Source: an uncultured Paracoccaceae bacterium
GTDB taxonomy: Bacteria > Pseudomonadota > Alphaproteobacteria > Rhodobacterales > Rhodobacteraceae
Reading direction: 5' to 3'
NCBI GenBank assembly: GCA_943787785.1
Contig: CALSNT010000013.1
Coordinates: 47,548 to 111,547, forward strand
DNA length: 64,000 nt
Of the stretch, positions 54,582 to 63,914 are shown one piece after another (positions within the stretch are counted from its first letter, which is position 1; every line of letters starts with the position of its first letter). The notes under the pieces are model-generated. The model saw only the letters and a list, made by a program, of their open reading frames with translations, made no database searches and was not told the DNA's origin. The position numbers were made by a program, and so were the translations under genes.

Positions 54582-55825
54582 CCAAGACTGAAAAGTCCTA
54601 TGCCCTTACAGACCTTCATCTTGTCGACGTCGTGGCGGGCCGTGCCATCGCCGGTCAAGCGGTGGTTGTCGCCGATGGCAGGATCGTGGACATCATCGCG
54701 GAAGACGCCGTCGAGGCGGAAATACCAAAGGTGCCTCTTGGCGGGCGCTATCTTTCACCGGGTCTGATCGACTGCCACGCTCATTGCTTTGTCGGTCAGT
54801 TCGGCGATCGCGGTAACGTGTTGCCCTCTGAGATGACGGCGCGCGCGGGGCGACACCTTGAGGGCATGCTGCACCGTGGATTCACCACCGTGCGCGACGC
54901 GGGCGGTGCCGATTCCGGGCATCGTATTGCGGTGGAAAAAGGCCTGTTTCCTGGCCCGCGCCTGTTTGTGTCGGGCAAGATCCTGTCGCAGACCGGCGGT
55001 CATGGCGATCACCGGGCAATCGCGGACACTTGCGGCTGCAGTGCTGTGTCGGGCGGCATGTCGGTGATTGCCGATGGCGTAGATGAGGTGCGAAAGGCCG
55101 TGCGCGAGAACGTCCGTCAGGGCGTCGACCAGATCAAGATCATGGGCGGCGGTGGCGTCAGTTCTCCGGGCGACAAGTTGGTGCATCCGCAGTATTCGCT
55201 GGAGGAAATCGACGCCATTGTCGACGAAGCCGACCGCTGCGGCCGCTATGTCATGGCGCATATCTACAGTGATATCGGCATCCGGCGCGCGGTGGAACAT
55301 GGCGTTCGATCGATCGAGCACGGCAATTTCCTCTCCGCCGCCACGGCCAAAGTCATGGCCGAGCACGGTGCGCATCTTGTGCCCACCCTGGTGACCTACG
55401 AGGCCGATGCGAAATACGGCGCCGGCTTCGGTTGGACCGAGGAAAACACTTCCAAAAACAGCGAAGTGATGGCCGCCGGTCTGGCGTCACTTGAAAACGC
55501 GCTGCAACACGGTGTCAATGTGGGCTACGGAACCGATCTGTGCTGGTCGCCCAAGAGCTATCAGGGCGATGGCCTGCTGATTCATCAGAAGGTCTGCGGC
55601 CCGGCCGAAGCACTACGCCATGCCACGGTTAACAATGCCGCCGTGGTGCGGATGAAAGGGCAGGTTGGCGAGATCACCAGAGGTTCCCATGCAGATCTGG
55701 TGATCGTCGATGCAAACCCCCTTGACGGGCTGGAATGCTTTTCGCAAACCAACAACAAGGTGGTCGGCGTGATTCAATCCGGCCGACCGATCCGCGACGA
55801 TCTTGCCTTTTTTGCCGAAACCTGA
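54578..55825 (+). CDS. amidohydrolase (imidazolonepropionase-like)
   Basis: 415 aa metal-dependent hydrolase of the amidohydrolase superfamily. The metal site is seen as LIDCHAHCF (HxH), the Lys in DQIKIMGGGG, His in MAHIYS, His in IEHGNF, and the Asp in VGYGTDLCW. The cap and barrel follow the Xaa-Pro dipeptidase/imidazolonepropionase-like layout. The ATG overlaps the hyuB end (ATGA), so it belonged to the same operon and may open an imide or lactam ring or hydrolyse the hydantoinase product. This frame is undamaged. Confidence 0.9.
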   Translation: MTKTEKSYALTDLHLVDVVAGRAIAGQAVVVADGRIVDIIAEDAVEAEIPKVPLGGRYLSPGLIDCHAHCFVGQFGDRGNVLPSEMTARAGRHLEGMLHRGFTTVRDAGGADSGHRIAVEKGLFPGPRLFVSGKILSQTGGHGDHRAIADTCGCSAVSGGMSVIADGVDEVRKAVRENVRQGVDQIKIMGGGGVSSPGDKLVHPQYSLEEIDAIVDEADRCGRYVMAHIYSDIGIRRAVEHGVRSIEHGNFLSAATAKVMAEHGAHLVPTLVTYEADAKYGAGFGWTEENTSKNSEVMAAGLASLENALQHGVNVGYGTDLCWSPKSYQGDGLLIHQKVCGPAEALRHATVNNAAVVRMKGQVGEITRGSHADLVIVDANPLDGLECFSQTNNKVVGVIQSGRPIRDDLAFFAET

Positions 55826-56412
55826 CCGCTAGAGGCCACTCACGCTTCGCATTGCGGGTGAGGCCGTTGTCATTGCCGGCGGAAAAGCTGAAAGACGCCT
55901 GATCCTATCCAATGCCAAGCGGGAGCGCGCCAGACGGTATCAATCCAATCGGTGCGTATTCTGAAGGCGGGCGCCTTTTTGCCGACAACAAATTCGGACA
56001 CTTGAATGGTCGCCAGCTTTCCCAAACCTCCACAGCCAAGGTTAGGCTCCCGGTCGGCGAACAGCCACGGAATGATCCGGTATGATCGTTGTTGTGTCGG
56101 TGGCCTCGTGTCGTTCCGGGTCGTGTTGTCGCGACCGGTTGGTGATGACCCGGAGCTGCTATCCAAAGGAAGTTCCGAATTTTTCCGCAATCAGGCGTCG
56201 CCGTTTCAGTTTACGCCGCAATACTCATGAATGACCGGTCTCCTTGCTGCGTTGCTACGTATGTTCTTTTCGCGCTGCAGCAGAAAACGCACTGCGGGCG
56301 CATCCAGCAAAATCTCGTCACATACGGGTTGGGCTCTTCGCGGTCGAACGATCTAAATTCGGCGATGGCCGGTCCCGGATGGCGAACGGCCGAAACCGCC
56401 CGCCACTTTCGT
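55826..56412. other. 587-bp gap with no recognised gene
   Basis: This region lies between the amidohydrolase and the recombinase. A 106-codon minus-strand frame (55870-56190) has no family resemblance and a weak start, so it is not called. An imperfect hairpin just after the amidohydrolase stop (55834-55864, GGCC...GGCC) could terminate the operon. The rest may be degraded coding sequence or an attachment-site region for the recombinase. Confidence 0.35.
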
Positions 56413-57045
56413 TCAGAGGTCGATCTTTTCGGCGATGCTCAATGCGTCTTCGAGTTCGACGCCTAGATAACGCACCGTGCTGTCCACCTTCCTGTGCCCG
56501 AGCAATAGCTGGACGGCTCGAAGGTTGCCGGTCTTGCGGTAGATCTCCGACGCTTTCGTTCGGCGTAGCGAGTGGGTGCCATACCCACTGTGCTCAAGTC
56601 CTATGGCGGTCACCCAATCCCGCACTAACCTTCCGTATTGGCGCGTCGAGATGTGCGGGCGGTCGTGAAATCGGCTTGGGAACATGAACTCCGTTCGCAT
56701 CATTTCTGGCGTGTTCGTCCAGATCGTCACGGAATCCCGCGTGTTCTCAGTCAGTTCGAACTGAACAGGTTGGCCGGTTTTGCTCTGAGCGATTGTCACT
56801 CGTTCACGAACACGCTCGCTGCTGACAAGGTCTTTCACTTTCAGCCGAACCAGATCGCACCCACGCAGCTTGCTATCGATAGCGACATTGAAGAGCGTCA
56901 GGTCGCGTAGATTACCCGCCAACTCTAGGCGTGCGCGGATCGCCCAAACCTGTTTCGGCAGGAGCGGTCGCTTTTGTCCGATGATGCGGCCTTTGTTCCA
57001 GGCCCGTCGTTTTGGCGTGGTTGCGGGTAGTTGAACTCTAGGCAT
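56413..57045 (-). CDS. short tyrosine recombinase/integrase
   Basis: 210 aa from the ATG at 57045, preferred over 57111 because the family start MPRVQLPATTPKRRAWNKGR lies there. The catalytic residues are present: the Arg in DSKLRGCDLVRLKV, Lys in AQSKTGQPVQF, His-x-x-Arg in THSLRRTKASEI, His in LLGHRKVDSTVRYLG and the nucleophilic Tyr in the same block. It has only the catalytic domain with a short N-terminal arm, as in resolvase-like or plasmid-borne recombinases. The site it acts on is not obvious. Intact. Confidence 0.85.
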   Translation of the reverse strand: MPRVQLPATTPKRRAWNKGRIIGQKRPLLPKQVWAIRARLELAGNLRDLTLFNVAIDSKLRGCDLVRLKVKDLVSSERVRERVTIAQSKTGQPVQFELTENTRDSVTIWTNTPEMMRTEFMFPSRFHDRPHISTRQYGRLVRDWVTAIGLEHSGYGTHSLRRTKASEIYRKTGNLRAVQLLLGHRKVDSTVRYLGVELEDALSIAEKIDL

Positions 57046-57617
57046 GATTTGCCCTCCAACCTTCCCTCCAAGCCCAGACATCAGCACCGCGCTGACAAAT
57101 GATTTTACCATCGACCGCGAATGTCGGTTTGCGGGAAGCCGCCGAAGAGCAGAATGCTGCGCGAGCAGTCGGCTGGAATGAGCCCAGACCTACCAAGCTC
57201 GGCAGCAATCGATTCTGCACGTTCAGCATTCGGCCGGGATCATGGACGGGTAATTGTGGACCTCTTGGCAATATCATGATGCTGCGCCGCCGCGCGTGCT
57301 TATGCCACCAGAATAAAATCCAGCATTCTGTCGAGTCTGACGTCATCGATGTGTAATGCCGTCATTAACGCCGAGGGCTTGCGATCATTGTTTGCCCATG
57401 AGTCGCTTGACCAAGGCATGTGCACTGGCTAACCCTATGCAAACGATTGCGCTAAGATGTGTGAACTACCCGAAACGAGAAATTGAATGGGGCGAAACGT
57501 GTTCAGAGTCTATCATGCATCTGGAGATGTCGAAGTGGCCCCTTGGCATAGCGCAGGTCCGGCCCATCCCGAAAACTGCCGCGCCAGTACTGCTGCAATT
57601 GCCGGAACGGACATGGT
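57046..57617. other. 572-bp gap upstream of the DMT gene
   Basis: No gene can be supported. A 44-codon frame at 57487-57621 (MGRNVFRVYHASGD, then EVAPWHSAGPA) reads like protein but matches no family I know and could be a fragment. Other long frames here have no ribosome binding sites. The recombinase's promoter must lie in the first part. Confidence 0.35.
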
Positions 57618-58068
57618 TTGAATACGGTTTCTTACTTGTCTGCAGCGATCCTTTTTGGATCGCTCGTCACCATTCAGCCGCTTCTGAATGCCATTCTGGC
57701 CCGCGCAATCGGAAGCCCTTATGGCGCCACTACCGTGGCAATCGGTTTGGCCTGCCTGATCGGAATCGCATTTATCTTCGTTAGCGGTGACGGCGGCGAA
57801 GTCAATTTCAGGACGCTGAGCAGCGTGCCCTGGTGGGTATATCTGACATGTGTGATCGGTGTTCTCTATGTTGCTGGTGGCCTGGTAATTGCCCCGGTCA
57901 CAGGCGCGTTCCTGTTTTTTTGTCTGTGTCATCGGTGGCCAGCTAATCGGTTCAGTCGTCATGGACAATCTGGGCACTTTCGGCCTTCCGGTCGGCGAAA
58001 ATTCGGTAAAGCGGCTAATCGGCATCGCGCTCGTGTTGAGTGGCGCAATTCTTGTCAGTAAGGGATGA
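57618..58068 (+). pseudogene. frameshifted DMT-type small transporter (DUF606/YdcZ-like)
   Basis: Residues 1-100 (LSAAILFGSLVTIQPLLNAI, then AIGSPYGATTVAIGLACLIG, then IAPVTGAF) are typical of the YdcZ/DUF606 small DMT family with three to four TM helices. At a run of seven Ts (57915-57921) the frame shifts. Removing one T gives FFVCVIGGQLIGSVVMDNLG and then LIGIALVLSGAILVSKG with stop at 58066-58068, completing the usual 140-150 residues. The start appears to be TTG. It lies eight bases before the ABC transporter genes and may be a homopolymer read error or a real lesion. Confidence 0.72.
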
Positions 58069-58075
58069 CATCTGA

Positions 58076-58867
58076 ATGACCCAAGCGATCAACTTGGACC
58101 CGGCCGCTCGCGCTATAAAGGATATCGTGACAGCAACGAGAACGGGAATGGAATTTCCTGGCCCCGTTGTGGCGCTTGAGGATGCCAGTTTCCACGTAAA
58201 ACGCGGTGAGTTCGTTTCACTTATCGGGCCGTCGGGCTGTGGCAAATCGACATTGCTGCGTCTGGTGTCGGGACTGATTAAGCCTACCGCCGGGCATCTG
58301 AATGTCTTCGGCGAACTGATCGCAGGGCCACGTGCCGAGATCGGGATGATGTTTCAAAAGCCAACTCTGCTGGATTGGAAATCGGTCTTCGATAACGTCT
58401 TGCTGCCGATTACGCTGGCGGGAACGGTTAAGAAAGCCGACCGGGAACGCGCGCTTGATTTGATCCATCTTGTCGGCCTGAAGGGCTTCGAATTCTCCTA
58501 TCCGCGCCAACTATCAGGCGGCATGCAGCAACGCGTCGCCCTAGCGCGGCTACTGAACACCGGGGCCGAACTGTTGCTGCTCGACGAGCCTTTTGGTGCA
58601 TTGGACGAGTTCACGCGCGAACGGCTGAACCTTGAACTGTTGCGCATTCAAAGCGATCTGGACGCCACGATCCTATTTGTGACGCACAATATCCAAGAGG
58701 CAGTATTCCTCGCCGACCGGGTCTTTGTGATGACCCCACGCCCCGGACGGCTGGCCGCGACGGTCAATGTCCCGCTGCCCAGACCACGGACAATCGAGAT
58801 GACCAAATCCCCCGAATACAACGACCTCGTTTTCAATATTCGCGACACGTTGGGAGGCTTCATATGA
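58076..58867 (+). CDS. ABC transporter ATP-binding protein (NitT/TauT type)
   Basis: 263 aa. Walker A GPSGCGKSTLLR, Q-loop MMFQKPTLLDWKSV, signature YPRQLSGGMQQRVALAR, Walker B LLLLDEPFGALDEF and the switch His in VTHNIQEAVFL identify it. The closest groups are TauB/SsuB-type importers for sulfonates, nitriles or pyrimidine precursors such as ThiZ/Y-type systems. The gene overlaps the permease by four bases. The substrate is probably related to the hydantoinase locus, but this is only context. Confidence 0.93.
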   Translation: MTQAINLDPAARAIKDIVTATRTGMEFPGPVVALEDASFHVKRGEFVSLIGPSGCGKSTLLRLVSGLIKPTAGHLNVFGELIAGPRAEIGMMFQKPTLLDWKSVFDNVLLPITLAGTVKKADRERALDLIHLVGLKGFEFSYPRQLSGGMQQRVALARLLNTGAELLLLDEPFGALDEFTRERLNLELLRIQSDLDATILFVTHNIQEAVFLADRVFVMTPRPGRLAATVNVPLPRPRTIEMTKSPEYNDLVFNIRDTLGGFI

Positions 58868-59742
58868 GCGAGCAAACGATACCATTGCCCGCCGCGTCCG
58901 CATCCCGCACGGTGCCGGTCTGGGCGCAGCATCTAATCGTCTTCGTGATCTTCATCAGCATCTGGGAACTGGCCGTCCGCAACGAATGGGTGTCCCGGCT
59001 GATCCTGCCGTCACCCTTCGCTGTCATCGCCGCTTGGTGGGACCTCGCCATCGTCAAGGCACTGATCTGGAAGCACTTCTTTGTGACACTAACCGAAGTG
59101 GTGATCGGATTTCTGCTTGGCGCAGGGTTTGGCCTTCTTATGGCGATCCTCAGCGCGATGAACATGACATTCCGGCGGCTGATTTCGCCTTACATGGTCG
59201 CTTTGCAGGTGACACCAAGGATCGCCGTCGCACCGATTATCGTGGCGTGGCTGGGTTTCAACATGGAGCCCAAGATCGCAATTGCGGCCATCATCTGCTT
59301 CTTTCCGATCTTCATCAATTCGCTGACCGGGTTGCTGCAGGCCGATGACGAACGGCTAGAGATGTTCGAATCCATGCGCGCGTCTCGCTGGCAGGTATTC
59401 CGACATTTGCAGCTGCCGGGCGCGATGCCCGTCATCATGGCCGGGTTCAAAACCGGCATTTCTTTGGCACTGATCGGGGCCATCGTGGGCGAGTTCGTTT
59501 CGGCCAGCGTCGGCATCGGAGTGCTGATCCAGCGGTTCTCGTTCCAACTGCTTTTGCCTGAGGCGTTCGCCTGCCTGATCATGCTGACCGTGATGGGTCT
59601 GTTGCTGTACGGTACTGCCACCTTCGCCGACCGCCGGGTCATCTTTTGGAAAAGCGATGATCTGGTGACCAAAAGCGCTCGCAAATTGCGGGCGAAACAC
59701 GCGGCAATGCTGGCAAGCCGGGCAGACGCAAAGGCCGAGTAA
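58864..59742 (+). CDS. ABC transporter permease (NitT/TauT type)
   Basis: 292 aa, six predicted TM helices starting with HLIVFVIFISIWELAVRNEW. The BPD permease EAA loop is visible as LEMFESMRASRWQVFRHLQLPGAMPVIMAGFKTGISLAL, which ends in the LPGAMPVI stretch contacting the ATPase. The first cytoplasmic segment ILPSPFAVIAAWWDLAIVKA is standard for TauC/SsuC relatives. It overlaps the ATPase gene and precedes the damaged binding-protein gene by 40 bases. Confidence 0.93.
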   Translation: MSEQTIPLPAASASRTVPVWAQHLIVFVIFISIWELAVRNEWVSRLILPSPFAVIAAWWDLAIVKALIWKHFFVTLTEVVIGFLLGAGFGLLMAILSAMNMTFRRLISPYMVALQVTPRIAVAPIIVAWLGFNMEPKIAIAAIICFFPIFINSLTGLLQADDERLEMFESMRASRWQVFRHLQLPGAMPVIMAGFKTGISLALIGAIVGEFVSASVGIGVLIQRFSFQLLLPEAFACLIMLTVMGLLLYGTATFADRRVIFWKSDDLVTKSARKLRAKHAAMLASRADAKAE

Positions 59743-59782
59743 TCACAACCAAGACCACCAACAGAAACCAAGGGAGACGACC

Positions 59783-60818
59783 ATGAAAATGAAATTCGCA
59801 GCTGCCCTTTTTGCGGCGGCAACAAGTATCGCTCCAGCGATGGCACAGGACTTAAGAGAGGTTAATGTGCTGACGCCATTGCCGCGCCACACAGCCTGGT
59901 ATCCGCTGCTGGTGGGTGAAGCACTAGGCTATTTCGCCGACGAAGGCATTTCCGTCACGCTGGTCGACGGCGGCGATCTGCCCGCGACTGCTTTCCTTGA
60001 GAACGGCCAAGTGGACATTGCATCGCTTGATCCGTCCGAAGTCATCTTTGCCCAGGAACGCGGCTTTGATTTCGACGTCGTATATGAAGTGATGCACGTC
60101 GCGGTCGAAGGTGTCTTTGTGTTGGAGTCCAACTCGGCAACCTCGCTGGCGGACCTCAAGGGCACGACCATTGGCATTGTCGGCGAAAGTGATCGCGGGC
60201 TGACGCTTTCGGCGCTGGGTCATGTCGGACTTACAGAAGACGACGTCACCATTGCCGTGCTTGGCGAAAGTGCGCCGCTGCTGGCGAACTCGCTTCAGAA
60301 TGGTCAGGTTTCCGCCATCGTCGGTGCAATATCTGATTTTGTCGCGCTGACGGTCGCAGGGCGTTACGACGAAAAAACATCCTGCCGCCTGAAATGAGTC
60401 TGCAGCCAGCAAATAACTACGCGATCCGCCATGATGCAGTTGGCGGCGAAAACGACGCGCTGATCGAAGGATACTTGCGCGGCTGGGCTAAAGGTGCGGC
60501 GGCCGGTCTGGTCGATTTGGATGTGACGCGGGCCATTGCGATGGAAGCTGACCCTGAAAAACTGGGTCAATGAAGACCTTGGGACAATCTTCCTGGAAGC
60601 TGCCCAAGGCCTCCATACACCTGCTGGCGATACCTATGGTGATCTGCGTGTCGACATCTGGGATGCGGTGATTGCTGAGATGGCAGCCATCGGGTCAATC
60701 ACGGGCGAAGTGTCCACAGATGAGATTCTCAATCCTGTCTATATTGATCGAGTCAATTCCTTTGAACAAGCAGACATCAGGGCAGGACGTTGCCGCCTGG
60801 AAAGCCGAGAACATGTAA
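59783..60818 (+). pseudogene. ABC substrate-binding protein (NMT1/THI5-like) with three frameshifts
   Basis: A signal peptide (KFAAALFAAATSIAPAMA, then QDLREV) and PRHTAWYPLLVGEALGYFADEGI mark an NMT1/SsuA-type binding protein. The frame is broken three times. Near 60370 an A is missing (DEKNILPPEMSLQPANNYAI is restored by adding one A). Near 60552 another A is missing (EADPEKNWVNEDLGTIF restored). Near 60783 one base is missing (the terminal DVAAWKAENM restored), ending at 60818. A full-length product would have about 345 residues, usual for the family. It follows intact ATPase and permease genes and was presumably the uptake receptor. Confidence 0.85.
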
Positions 60819-60823
60819 TGAGA

Positions 60824-60851
60824 TTGGGGCGTTGCGTTAGCTGCGCCCCAA
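60824..60851 (+). terminator. terminator-like hairpin after the binding-protein gene
   Basis: A perfect 8-bp stem TTGGGGCG / CGCCCCAA with a 12-base loop stands 6 bases after the predicted stop. It lacks a following T-run, so termination efficiency is uncertain. Confidence 0.4.
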
Positions 60852-61103
60852 CCATTCAAGAGATCGCAATTGGTTGATTTTATCGCCAGATATCATGGCT
60901 GTGTTGATGGCCTCATGTAGAATTGAATTGGTGGACTTTACTATTTTTTGGACAGTTTCACCGTTGGAAAACCCTGACTTGTCTCGAATTCTTACGTTAG
61001 TCGATACCTGTCTTTGCTTTGTCAACGGCGGCGGAATAGAGGTGGTCGCAAGATTTCGGACCATTAGTTAAGGTAGATCGACTAGTGAGAAAGACGATCT
61101 GAG

Positions 61104-61415
61104 ATGACAAAGAGGAAGAACCATTCAGCGGAGTTTAAGGCGCGTGTTGCGCTTGATGCGATCCGCGAGGAGATGACGCTTTCGGAGCTGTCCAAGAAGT
61201 ATGGCGTCCATTCCGGCCAAATCAGCACTTGGAAACGTGCGGCCTTGGACAACATGACATCAGCCTTTGAGCGGCGTGGTAGAGATCCAGCACCGGAGGT
61301 CAGCGCGGCTGAAGTTGAGAAGCTGCATTCAAAGATTGGGCAGTTGGTGGTGGAGCGAGATTTTTTAGCGGATGCCTCGCGTCAACTGCTGGGGACGCGA
61401 GGCAAAAAATGGTGA
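61104..61415 (+). CDS. IS3-type transposase OrfA
   Basis: 103 aa. A helix-turn-helix (SAEFKARVALDAIREEMTLS, then LSKKYGVHSGQISTWKRAAL) and C-terminal coiled region (AAEVEKLHSKIGQLVVERDF) mark the OrfA of the IS3 group. It overlaps OrfB by seven bases, in a different frame, as in elements that make the OrfAB fusion by programmed frameshifting. Confidence 0.93.
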   Translation: MTKRKNHSAEFKARVALDAIREEMTLSELSKKYGVHSGQISTWKRAALDNMTSAFERRGRDPAPEVSAAEVEKLHSKIGQLVVERDFLADASRQLLGTRGKKW

Positions 61416-62239
61416 GCAAGGATCATAAGCTGAGTGTTCGGCGTCAGTGCGCGCTGCTGACGCTGGCACGGTCGAACCTATACTATCAGCCGAAGGGCGA
61501 AAGTGCGGAGAACCTGCGGTTCATGGAGATCATCGACAAGCAATTTTTGGAGACGCCGTGGTATGGGTCGCGCCAAATGGCCCGGTACATGAAGCGGAAC
61601 AACCACAAGTGCGGCCGTCACCGTGTGCGTCGCTTGATGCGGCTCATGCGATTGGTTCCGATCTACCAGGAGCCTAACACGAGCAAGAAGCACCCTCAGC
61701 ACAAGATATGGCCGTATTTGCTCAGGAATATTGTGATCAACCGGCCAAACCAGGTCTGGTGCGCCGACATCACATATATCCCAATGCAACGGGGCTTTCT
61801 GTATCTGGTAGCAATCATGGACTGGCATAGCCGTAAGGTGCTGGCATGGCGGCTCTCGAATAGCATGGACACCACTTTTTGCGTTGAAGCCTTGAAAGAG
61901 GCATTGGCCAAACACGGCACACCGGAGATATTCAACACCGATCAGGGTAGCCAGTTCACCAGCGGTGATTGGATTGACGTCCTGACCGATGCGAAGATCA
62001 AGATCAGCATGGACGGTAAGGGCCGCTGGATCGACAATCGGATGATTGAGCGGCTCTGGCGGTCCCTCAAGTACGAATGCGTTTATCTACACGCCTTTGA
62101 AACAGGGTCACAGGCCAAGGCGGGCATTGGAAAATGGTTGGCCTATTACAATGCTGAACGACCTCATTCGACCCACGGCATCTTGACCCCTGACGAGGCC
62201 TATGTCAGCAAAACAGAACCAATGAAATTAGCAGCCTAA
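61409..62239 (+). CDS. IS3-type transposase OrfB (DDE integrase core)
   Basis: 276 aa. HTH_21-like part (RFMEIIDKQFLETPWYGSRQ, then NHKCGRHRVRRLMRLMRL) precedes the rve core. The catalytic residues are the Asp in VWCADITYIPMQRGF, the Asp in IFNTDQGSQFTS and the Glu in NRMIERLWRSLKYECV. The frame is intact. It is probably expressed as OrfAB. Confidence 0.95.
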   Translation: MVSKDHKLSVRRQCALLTLARSNLYYQPKGESAENLRFMEIIDKQFLETPWYGSRQMARYMKRNNHKCGRHRVRRLMRLMRLVPIYQEPNTSKKHPQHKIWPYLLRNIVINRPNQVWCADITYIPMQRGFLYLVAIMDWHSRKVLAWRLSNSMDTTFCVEALKEALAKHGTPEIFNTDQGSQFTSGDWIDVLTDAKIKISMDGKGRWIDNRMIERLWRSLKYECVYLHAFETGSQAKAGIGKWLAYYNAERPHSTHGILTPDEAYVSKTEPMKLAA

Positions 62240-62261
62240 AACCAAACCATGGTCTACCTTA

Positions 62262-62497
62262 GCAAGGCTGCAGAATGGTCGAAAAAGCAAGACCACCCTC
62301 TTAATATCCTGCCACTAGGGCGGAGCAAAAGCCGGCCAGTTTGTGGTGTGCGCCTTGGAGCGTGAGGCCCTCAGGTAGCAAGCACGTTCCAAGGCGCATT
62401 GGCCGTCAGGCCAACCTGATGGTGATTAGTTTTTGGCGCGTCGTGATTTGCTCTGGTTGAGGCGGTAGCTTTCGCCGTTCATTTCCAGAATGTTCAC
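62262..62497 (-). mobile_element. terminal remnant of an IS21-family element
   Basis: This is the sequence between the second IS3 element and IS copy 2. It contains the last codons of an istB-type gene followed by its downstream end region, including the block AGGGCGGAGCAAAAGCCGGC at 62319-62338. The rest of the IS21 element would lie beyond IS copy 2, or has been lost. IS copy 2 has inserted into it. Confidence 0.6.
62426..62497 (-). pseudogene. istB-type transposition helper ATPase, C-terminal fragment
   Basis: On the minus strand, the 24 codons up to the TAA at 62426-62428 read VNILEMNGESYRLNQSK followed by SRRAKN. This is the typical C-terminus of the IS21 IstB ATPase. The frame is interrupted at 62497 by IS3-type copy 2. 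No other part of istA or istB is in the window. Confidence 0.7.
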
Positions 62498-62571
62498 TGT
62501 CCGTCGTCAGAGTTTTTGGAACCAAGAACGGCCTAAACTAAGAGAGAGTCTGGCTCATCTGATTTCTGTGA

Positions 62572-63552
62572 TTATGCGGCGCGTTGTCTGTGATGCAAGC
62601 GCCGCGTTTCGAGCGTCTTTCGTTTGATCCTTTCTCTTTGTTTTAGAATGGCTTTGTCACGGCCGAAGTAGACGTCGGATGGCGTGACGTTGTTGAGGCT
62701 CTCGTGGTACCGCTGATGATTGTAGTGTTCGACGAAGGCTTCGATTTGGGCTTCGAGATCGCCCGGCAAGAAGTAGTTTTCGAGCAAGATGCGGTTCTTC
62801 AGGGTTTGATGCCATCGCTCGATCTTGCCCTGAGTCTGCGGATGATACGGCGCACCGCGAGAATGCTTCATGCCTTTGTCCTGCAGCCATTCAGCAAGGT
62901 CGCCTGAGACGTAGCTGGAGCCATTATCGCTGAGCAGGCGTGGCTTGTGAACGACGTGGACCTGATCACAGCCGGATGCCTGCAGGGCCAGATCGAGCGT
63001 ATCTGTCACATCCTCAGCCCGCATGTTCGTGCACAACTTCCACGAGATGATGTACCGGCTGTAATCGTCGAGGATCGTGCTGAGATAAAACCAACCCCAG
63101 CCGAGAACTTTGAGGTAGGTGAAGTCGGTTTGCCAAAGCTGATTGATGGCGGTGGTCTTGTCGGTGAACTCGCTCGCTGCCTTGATAACAATGAAGGCGG
63201 GGCTGGTGATCAGATCGTGGGCTTTCAGCACTCGGTAGACCGAAGATTCTGAGACAAAGTAGCGGTTCCGATCCGTGAAGGTCACCGCCAGTTCGCGCGG
63301 CGACAGCTCCGTTTCCTTCAACGCCAGCTTGACGACCTTGCGGCGCACCGTGTCAGGAATGCGGTTCCAGACGTTTTTTGGCTTGGGGGATTGATCCTGC
63401 AGCCCAGCCTCGCCACGCTGCAGATACCGATCATACCAACGGTAAAATGTGGTGCGGGGCAGGCCCATTTTTGCCAACGTCTGACGTGCTGACAGGTGCG
63501 ATCCCTCGACCAGCCGGATGATCTCCAGCTTCTCGGATGGGTGATACCTCAT
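62572..63552 (-). CDS. IS3-family transposase OrfB, copy 2
   Basis: 326 aa, amino-acid identical to the product of the copy at 50473-51453; one base differs silently. The DDE core and HTH are complete, so this copy is also potentially active. Confidence 0.95.
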   Translation of the reverse strand: MRYHPSEKLEIIRLVEGSHLSARQTLAKMGLPRTTFYRWYDRYLQRGEAGLQDQSPKPKNVWNRIPDTVRRKVVKLALKETELSPRELAVTFTDRNRYFVSESSVYRVLKAHDLITSPAFIVIKAASEFTDKTTAINQLWQTDFTYLKVLGWGWFYLSTILDDYSRYIISWKLCTNMRAEDVTDTLDLALQASGCDQVHVVHKPRLLSDNGSSYVSGDLAEWLQDKGMKHSRGAPYHPQTQGKIERWHQTLKNRILLENYFLPGDLEAQIEAFVEHYNHQRYHESLNNVTPSDVYFGRDKAILKQRERIKRKTLETRRLHHRQRAA

Positions 63553-63914
63553 TCTTGGTCGCCCCCATCCCCTGTCATGCTTTTTTTGAGCAAACGGAGG
63601 TCAAGCGTCTGCTCCGCAACGACCTCCTTCAGGTCCCGAGCTTCGCGCCGCAGATCCTTGACCTCGTCGGTCGTCGCAGCACGCGCTGTATCGCCCGCCA
63701 GGCGTCTCTTCCCGGCCTCCATGAAGTCCTTCGACCATTTGTAATAGATGCCCTGTGAGATGCCCTCACGGCGACACAGCTCGGCAATACTGTCCTCGCC
63801 GCGCAGGCCGTCCAGTACGATGCGGATCTTCTCTTCCGATGAATATTGCCTGCGGGTCGCCCGCTTGATGTCTTTGACGATCTTCTCGCCGGCGCTCTTC
63901 GTTGTCTGTCTCAT
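63549..63914 (-). CDS. IS3-family transposase OrfA, copy 2
   Basis: 121 aa from the ATG at 63914, identical to the product of 50111-50476. The start, ribosome binding region and ATGA overlap with OrfB are the same in both copies. Confidence 0.95.
   Translation of the reverse strand: MRQTTKSAGEKIVKDIKRATRRQYSSEEKIRIVLDGLRGEDSIAELCRREGISQGIYYKWSKDFMEAGKRRLAGDTARAATTDEVKDLRREARDLKEVVAEQTLDLRLLKKSMTGDGGDQE

Larger units (their letters stand above)
61069..62261 (+). mobile_element. second IS3-family insertion sequence
   Basis: About 1193 bp, delimited by the inverted repeat TAAGGTAGAYC (61069 inward, and the complement GGTCTACCTTA ending at 62261). It encodes two overlapping transposase frames unrelated in sequence to the flanking 1.5-kb elements. 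It has inserted between the binding-protein remnant and an IS21-type remnant. The exact ends and any target duplication are not certain. Confidence 0.82.

Noticed and set aside
60837..61064. 75-codon minus-strand frame between the binding-protein remnant and the second IS3 element
   Set aside because: Reads somewhat protein-like, but has no ribosome binding site and no recognisable family; kept out of the gene list.
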